IMG/VR virus record: IMGVR_UViG_3300031840_000710
Location: 1-57,119 of that record
Reading direction: 5' to 3' (one strand)
Length of the DNA stretch: 57,119 bases
Origin: a virus
Positions 54,115 through 57,119 of this stretch are shown here, one piece after another (position 1 is the first letter of the stretch; every line of letters starts with the position of its first letter). Made by a program: the position numbers and the translations under genes. The notes under the pieces were generated by a model, which saw only the letters and a list, made by a program, of their open reading frames with translations, was not told where the DNA came from and made no database searches.

Positions 54115-54873
54115 TTATTTACAATGCTCTGTTTTGTAGAATTCACACTTTGAACAAGATCTTCTATCTTTAACGTGATGTTGCTTAGAAATGTGGATTA
54201 AAGCATTTGTAAGGAGCTTTGTTGCGTTCTCTGTTTTACGAGGGCCAGAGGTTACACGAAAAATTTCAACATTATTCTTTTTTGCTGTTCTCTTAAGGAG
54301 AGCAAAGTGTGTTTCAACCAAACTTGGATCAACTTCATATTTCTCACACCAGAATTTCTTATATAGAGTGAGTTGATAAGTAATGAACTTGTCTGCTTTC
54401 TTTTTAGCATCCCAACCCCATGAACAGGTCTTCCAATCAATGATGTGAAACTTCCCGTCATTTGTCCTAATTACGAGATCTATGAAGCCTTTAAACTTGT
54501 AGGGCACCTCTCCTTCCTTAATGTCTTCGTAAAGCTGTTCTTCAACAGAAAACACCTCATAATCGCCAAAGACTTTAGTAAGCTGAGGCATGATCTGAGG
54601 AGTGATAAGTTGTGCTTGATCTCGCATCTCGGTTATGAGCTTATCCTCTTCCATTCCGATGGAAGCCAATTCTTTCTCAAAGGAAAGATTAAAGAAATCT
54701 TCCGGGTCATCAACTTTGTCAAAAACAAGGTTCTCGCATAAAAAATGAAGCGCTTTTCCAAACGCTGTAAATTGATTTCCTACGAATTTTTTAACTCTGT
54801 CTTGATAAGAGAGTTTTCTTTTAAAAGGGCATTCGGCCCAAGTCTTAAGTTCTGAGTATGATATATGCTTCAT
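54115..54873 (-). CDS. Cas4/RecB-like PD-(D/E)XK nuclease with Fe-S cysteines
   Basis: A 252-residue exonuclease of the RecB/Cas4/AddB clade. The nuclease residues appear in order: H43 (KALHFLCE), D132 (FKGFIDLVI), D146-W-K148 (HIIDWKT) and Q167 (TYQLTLYKK). Four cysteines, C15 near the N-terminus and C240, C243 and C251 at the C-terminus, are spaced like the iron-sulphur ligands of Cas4 and AddB, although the last gap (C-x7-C) is longer than in typical Cas4. GGAGG precedes the TAATG start, so it is coupled to the metallopeptidase gene. No CRISPR array is present here, so DNA-end processing in replication or host-DNA degradation is more likely than adaptation. Confidence 0.88.
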   Translation of the reverse strand: MKHISYSELKTWAECPFKRKLSYQDRVKKFVGNQFTAFGKALHFLCENLVFDKVDDPEDFFNLSFEKELASIGMEEDKLITEMRDQAQLITPQIMPQLTKVFGDYEVFSVEEQLYEDIKEGEVPYKFKGFIDLVIRTNDGKFHIIDWKTCSWGWDAKKKADKFITYQLTLYKKFWCEKYEVDPSLVETHFALLKRTAKKNNVEIFRVTSGPRKTENATKLLTNALIHISKQHHVKDRRSCSKCEFYKTEHCK

Positions 54874-55544
54874 TATTCCTCCAGTTTGTGTAAAGCTTCT
54901 AATTTATTGTAAAGAACAGGACAAGTTTGCTTAAGTTCTTTTTTATTGTCCATTGCATACTCTTCAAATCCACGAGCAAAGTACTCACGGACAGAAGTTG
55001 CAGCATAAGGCGATGGGAATAGTCCTCCAACAAAGTGCCACATCGCGTCATAGGTTACGTCCTTATAAAGATAGTCATCAATTTTTTGGACGTATTCTGT
55101 TTTGTATTGCATTTCTTCAGGTGGCTCATAATCATTTGCTAGCAAATCAGCATAAAGTCTTTTTCTTTTTCCTAGGAATTCTCTGACAACTGCTCCGTCA
55201 TCATAAATGCCGTGACCATAAAGGTCTTCAACCGAATGTGCGATCTCGTGAATGATATCATCTATGAGATCTTTATCGTTGTCTTGATCATTAGTCAAGT
55301 AGATTGCTCCATCTGAATATATGGCGTTTGCTTCTTTATCTTCTAGGTGTTTAAATTTTCCAACATAGATCATATCAACGCCACGTAACAGATTAACAGG
55401 AACCCTGCTCTTAATATATTTAAGAACAAAATCCATGTTGATATGCTCGGGCATCTGATCTTTGATGAAAATTTCTATATCGTGCAAACTATATGTATCC
55501 TTTAAACTTTTTGATTTATTCATTGATTCATTTAACCATTTCAT
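54873..55544 (-). CDS. Zinc metallopeptidase with HExxH motif (anthrax-LF-like)
   Basis: A 223-residue soluble protein. H99-E-I-A-H103 is the zinc and catalytic motif, and R186-E-Y-F-A-R-G-F-E-E-Y196 supplies the third ligand, probably E187, in the E-x-F-A-x-(A/G)-F arrangement of the lethal-factor-like peptidases. I set the start at 55544 (MKWLNES) because GGAG lies six bases upstream, while the ATG at 55556 would leave almost no leader after the promoter start near 55560. No signal peptide, so it should act inside the host cell. First of two genes with the Cas4-like nuclease. The target protein is unknown; a host factor or an anti-phage defence protein would suit its early promoter. Confidence 0.8.
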   Translation of the reverse strand: MKWLNESMNKSKSLKDTYSLHDIEIFIKDQMPEHINMDFVLKYIKSRVPVNLLRGVDMIYVGKFKHLEDKEANAIYSDGAIYLTNDQDNDKDLIDDIIHEIAHSVEDLYGHGIYDDGAVVREFLGKRKRLYADLLANDYEPPEEMQYKTEYVQKIDDYLYKDVTYDAMWHFVGGLFPSPYAATSVREYFARGFEEYAMDNKKELKQTCPVLYNKLEALHKLEE

Positions 55545-55566
55545 TGTTATCTCCATTTATACTTAT

Positions 55567-55595
55567 AATATAACAGATAACATCTCAAATGTCAA
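55567..55595 (-). promoter_or_regulatory. Sigma-70-like promoter of the metallopeptidase operon
   Basis: Minus strand: -35 TTGACA at 55590-55595, a 17-base spacer, and -10 TATATT at 55567-55572 preceded by CTGT. Start near 55560. The -10 box sits only 11 bases from the upstream in-frame ATG at 55556, which is why the ATG at 55544 is preferred. Confidence 0.78.
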
Positions 55596-55614
55596 ATAAA
55601 AAGAAGTAATTAGT

Positions 55615-56934
55615 TTATAAAACGTTTGCCGCCAGAGTCGCTATTTTAGACCTTTCACCTTTCTTAAACGTGATATGACCAGCTAGTTCAGCATGCTTAA
55701 ATTTTTCAATTGCATATGTCAATCCGTTAGAGGTTTCGTTTGTGTAAATATTGTCAATCTGCTCAATGTCTCCGGTCAAAATAATTTTTGTTCCGTCTCC
55801 AACTCTTGTTAGAATTGTCTTAACTTCGTGAGCAGTAAGGTTCTGTGCTTCATCAATAATAATGAAAGCATTTGAAATTGAGCGACCTCTAATATAAGTG
55901 AGAGCTTCAATCTCAATCTGTCCTTTCTCAAAGTAAGATTTAATTTGTGCTTTGTTTCCAAGAATGAATTCAAGGTTGTCTTGAATCGGCATAAGCCAAG
56001 GGCCCATCTTCTCTTCCATTGTTCCCGGAAGGAATCCGATGTCTTTTCCCATTGGTTGAACAGGACGAGACACAACAATTTTTTTATATTTTCTCTCGGC
56101 GAATCCAAGAGTTTGTTCAAGACCTGCGGCAATTGCCATCAAAGTTTTACCTGATCCTGCTTTTCCGATAAGAGACACAAGCGGGATGTCATCGTCAAAC
56201 AGTAAATCATAGGCAAATGTCTGTTCTTTGTTACGAGGAACGACGCCCCAAGACTTTGAGTAGTCCTTAACGTTGATTCGTTTTAGGGGACGCTTAAACT
56301 CTGAGAATCTGCAAATAGCGGACTTCTTTGGGTTACTGGATGAGATGAGAAGAAGAAACTGATGTGGATAAAGTCTTTGCTTTATCAAAGATTCTTCAAG
56401 GAACATATCCTCGCCTTCATAGAATCTCTCAATGAATTCATCATCAACAAGAATCTCGGCATAACCTTCATAAACTTTGTCTTTGTTCTCAATAACAGAA
56501 TTGGTTTCATAATCTTCTGCTGTTAGTCCAAGAGAATCGGCGATAACTCGCATGTTGATGTCACGAGACACAACGATAACTTTTCTTTTTTCGTTTATTT
56601 TGTTCTCATAAAGAGCAACGGAAAGAATTTGATGATCGGGAATACGAGGATCAAGATCCATTGGAAGCTCGGAAGATGCTTTCGCAACCCTGAGAAGCCC
56701 CATGCCTTTGCCTAAACGGATGCCTTTTGCAAGAGATCCTTTCACGCGGAGTCCGTCAAGATGTTTGATAATGAGACGAGCATTGAATCCAACGGAATCT
56801 TGTCTCTTCTTGTGTCCATCAACTTCTTCTAGAACTTTCATTGGAATAAGAATATCATTATTCTTAAAACGATACAATGCATTTGCGTCGCTAAGGAACA
56901 CGCTTGTATCAATCACATATGTTTTTTTGGCCAT
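55615..56934 (-). CDS. PhoH-family protein with N-terminal PIN domain (PhoH2 type)
   Basis: A 439-residue two-domain protein. The N-terminal PIN ribonuclease domain has D9 (YVIDTSVFL), the E36-E37-V-D39 site (KVLEEVDGH) and D125 (VVSRDINMR). The C-terminal PhoH ATPase/helicase has Walker A G257-KAGSGK-T264, Walker B I358-I-I-D361-E362-A-Q and a sensor-like LTGDIEQID. Bacterial PhoH2 proteins with this layout unwind and cut RNA. Many phages carry only the short PhoH ATPase, so a full PIN-PhoH is less usual. AAGGAT precedes the ATG. Likely acts on host or phage RNA during take-over; the link to phosphate suggested by the name is weak. Confidence 0.92.
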   Translation of the reverse strand: MAKKTYVIDTSVFLSDANALYRFKNNDILIPMKVLEEVDGHKKRQDSVGFNARLIIKHLDGLRVKGSLAKGIRLGKGMGLLRVAKASSELPMDLDPRIPDHQILSVALYENKINEKRKVIVVSRDINMRVIADSLGLTAEDYETNSVIENKDKVYEGYAEILVDDEFIERFYEGEDMFLEESLIKQRLYPHQFLLLISSSNPKKSAICRFSEFKRPLKRINVKDYSKSWGVVPRNKEQTFAYDLLFDDDIPLVSLIGKAGSGKTLMAIAAGLEQTLGFAERKYKKIVVSRPVQPMGKDIGFLPGTMEEKMGPWLMPIQDNLEFILGNKAQIKSYFEKGQIEIEALTYIRGRSISNAFIIIDEAQNLTAHEVKTILTRVGDGTKIILTGDIEQIDNIYTNETSNGLTYAIEKFKHAELAGHITFKKGERSKIATLAANVL

Positions 56935-56936
56935 TT

Positions 56937-57119
56937 TTAATCCTTTTTAAAATGTCGTCTTGCAATTTCTTGTAGTCCATAAGCATCTGGATCTATCTCT
57001 TCTTCCTCTTCTGGAGCATCTACTAGAAATTCTTCTTCTGGGAACATACCGGGTTGGTCGGGAGCTAGCTTTGCTGCTGTTACCTTACCAATGAGTTCGC
57101 CGAACTTTTTATTTTGAGC
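56937..57119 (-). CDS. C-terminal end of an unknown acidic protein (partial)
   Basis: An open frame enters at the right edge and ends with TAA at 56937-56939, leaving the last 60 residues. The visible part has FGELIGKVTAAKLAPDQP, an acidic stretch EEEFLVDAPEEEEEIDPD and a basic end (ARRHFKKD). Its stop lies three bases before the PhoH start, so both are in one operon. Nothing can be said about the function of the full protein. Confidence 0.65.
   Translation of the reverse strand, partial: AQNKKFGELIGKVTAAKLAPDQPGMFPEEEFLVDAPEEEEEIDPDAYGLQEIARRHFKKD

Noticed and set aside
1-57119. CRISPR arrays, tRNA genes, insertion sequences, integrase or attachment sites
   Set aside because: None seen. 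No regularly spaced repeats, no cloverleaf-like segment noticed by eye, no transposase or recombinase motif. The Cas4-like nuclease is not next to any cas gene.

Overview
The window is a contiguous piece of a tailed double-stranded DNA phage genome (class Caudoviricetes, contractile-tailed 'T4-like core' type). The evidence is a T4 gp17-type large terminase, a gp20-type portal, a W/gp25 baseplate wedge protein, a gp6/J-like wedge protein, a gp55-type late sigma factor, and gp46/gp47 (SbcC/SbcD) recombination functions. The DNA is AT-rich and almost fully coding. Nearly every gene is on the minus strand, so the biological order runs from high to low coordinates. Genes overlap by 1-20 bases (TAATG, ATGA, GTGA junctions), and the largest gene-free gaps are only about 100-165 bases. 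The mix of LamG-containing giant tail proteins, glycosyltransferases and a PhoH protein resembles uncultured marine myovirus contigs. The host cannot be named from the sequence; a Gram-negative bacterium is likely.

Layout in transcription order. (1) 57119-54115: the end of an unknown gene, a PIN-PhoH protein, then a short operon of a zinc metallopeptidase and a Cas4/RecB-like nuclease. (2) 54029-47403: five glycosyltransferases in one overlapping chain, then three small proteins and the gp55-like late sigma factor. (3) 47385-13587: a 34-kb virion module with a DUF2272-like hub/lysin, a baseplate hub protein, a 2232-residue giant, gp25, gp6/J, and then a series of large tail or fibre proteins. 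(4) 13518-7790: nucleic-acid genes, namely a RuvC-like resolvase, a DnaG-type primase and a fused SbcD-SbcC protein; the only plus-strand gene, a 56-residue membrane protein, sits in this block. (5) 7625-1: a Cys-rich holin-like protein, two spanin-like membrane proteins, small unknown proteins, large terminase, portal and head-assembly genes running off the left edge. Major capsid, sheath and tube genes are not in the window.

Two promoter systems can be read directly. Five gaps in front of non-structural operons carry almost the same promoter, TTGACA then 16-17 bases then TATATT preceded by TG plus one base, suited to host sigma-70. These promoters also settle the true start codons of the RuvC, primase and metallopeptidase genes. 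Two other gaps, at the head of the virion module and at the head of the lysis/packaging module, carry TATAAATA, the T4 late-promoter octamer, which fits the encoded gp55-like sigma factor. The second of these lies inside a perfect 16-bp hairpin.

Most noteworthy observations: the natural SbcD-SbcC (Mre11-Rad50) fusion; the shared promoter family; the hairpin-embedded late promoter; a shared N-terminal leader on three proteins that resembles T4 capsid-targeting peptides with protease-like cleavage sites; and a holin-like protein with an eight-cysteine cytoplasmic-type head.
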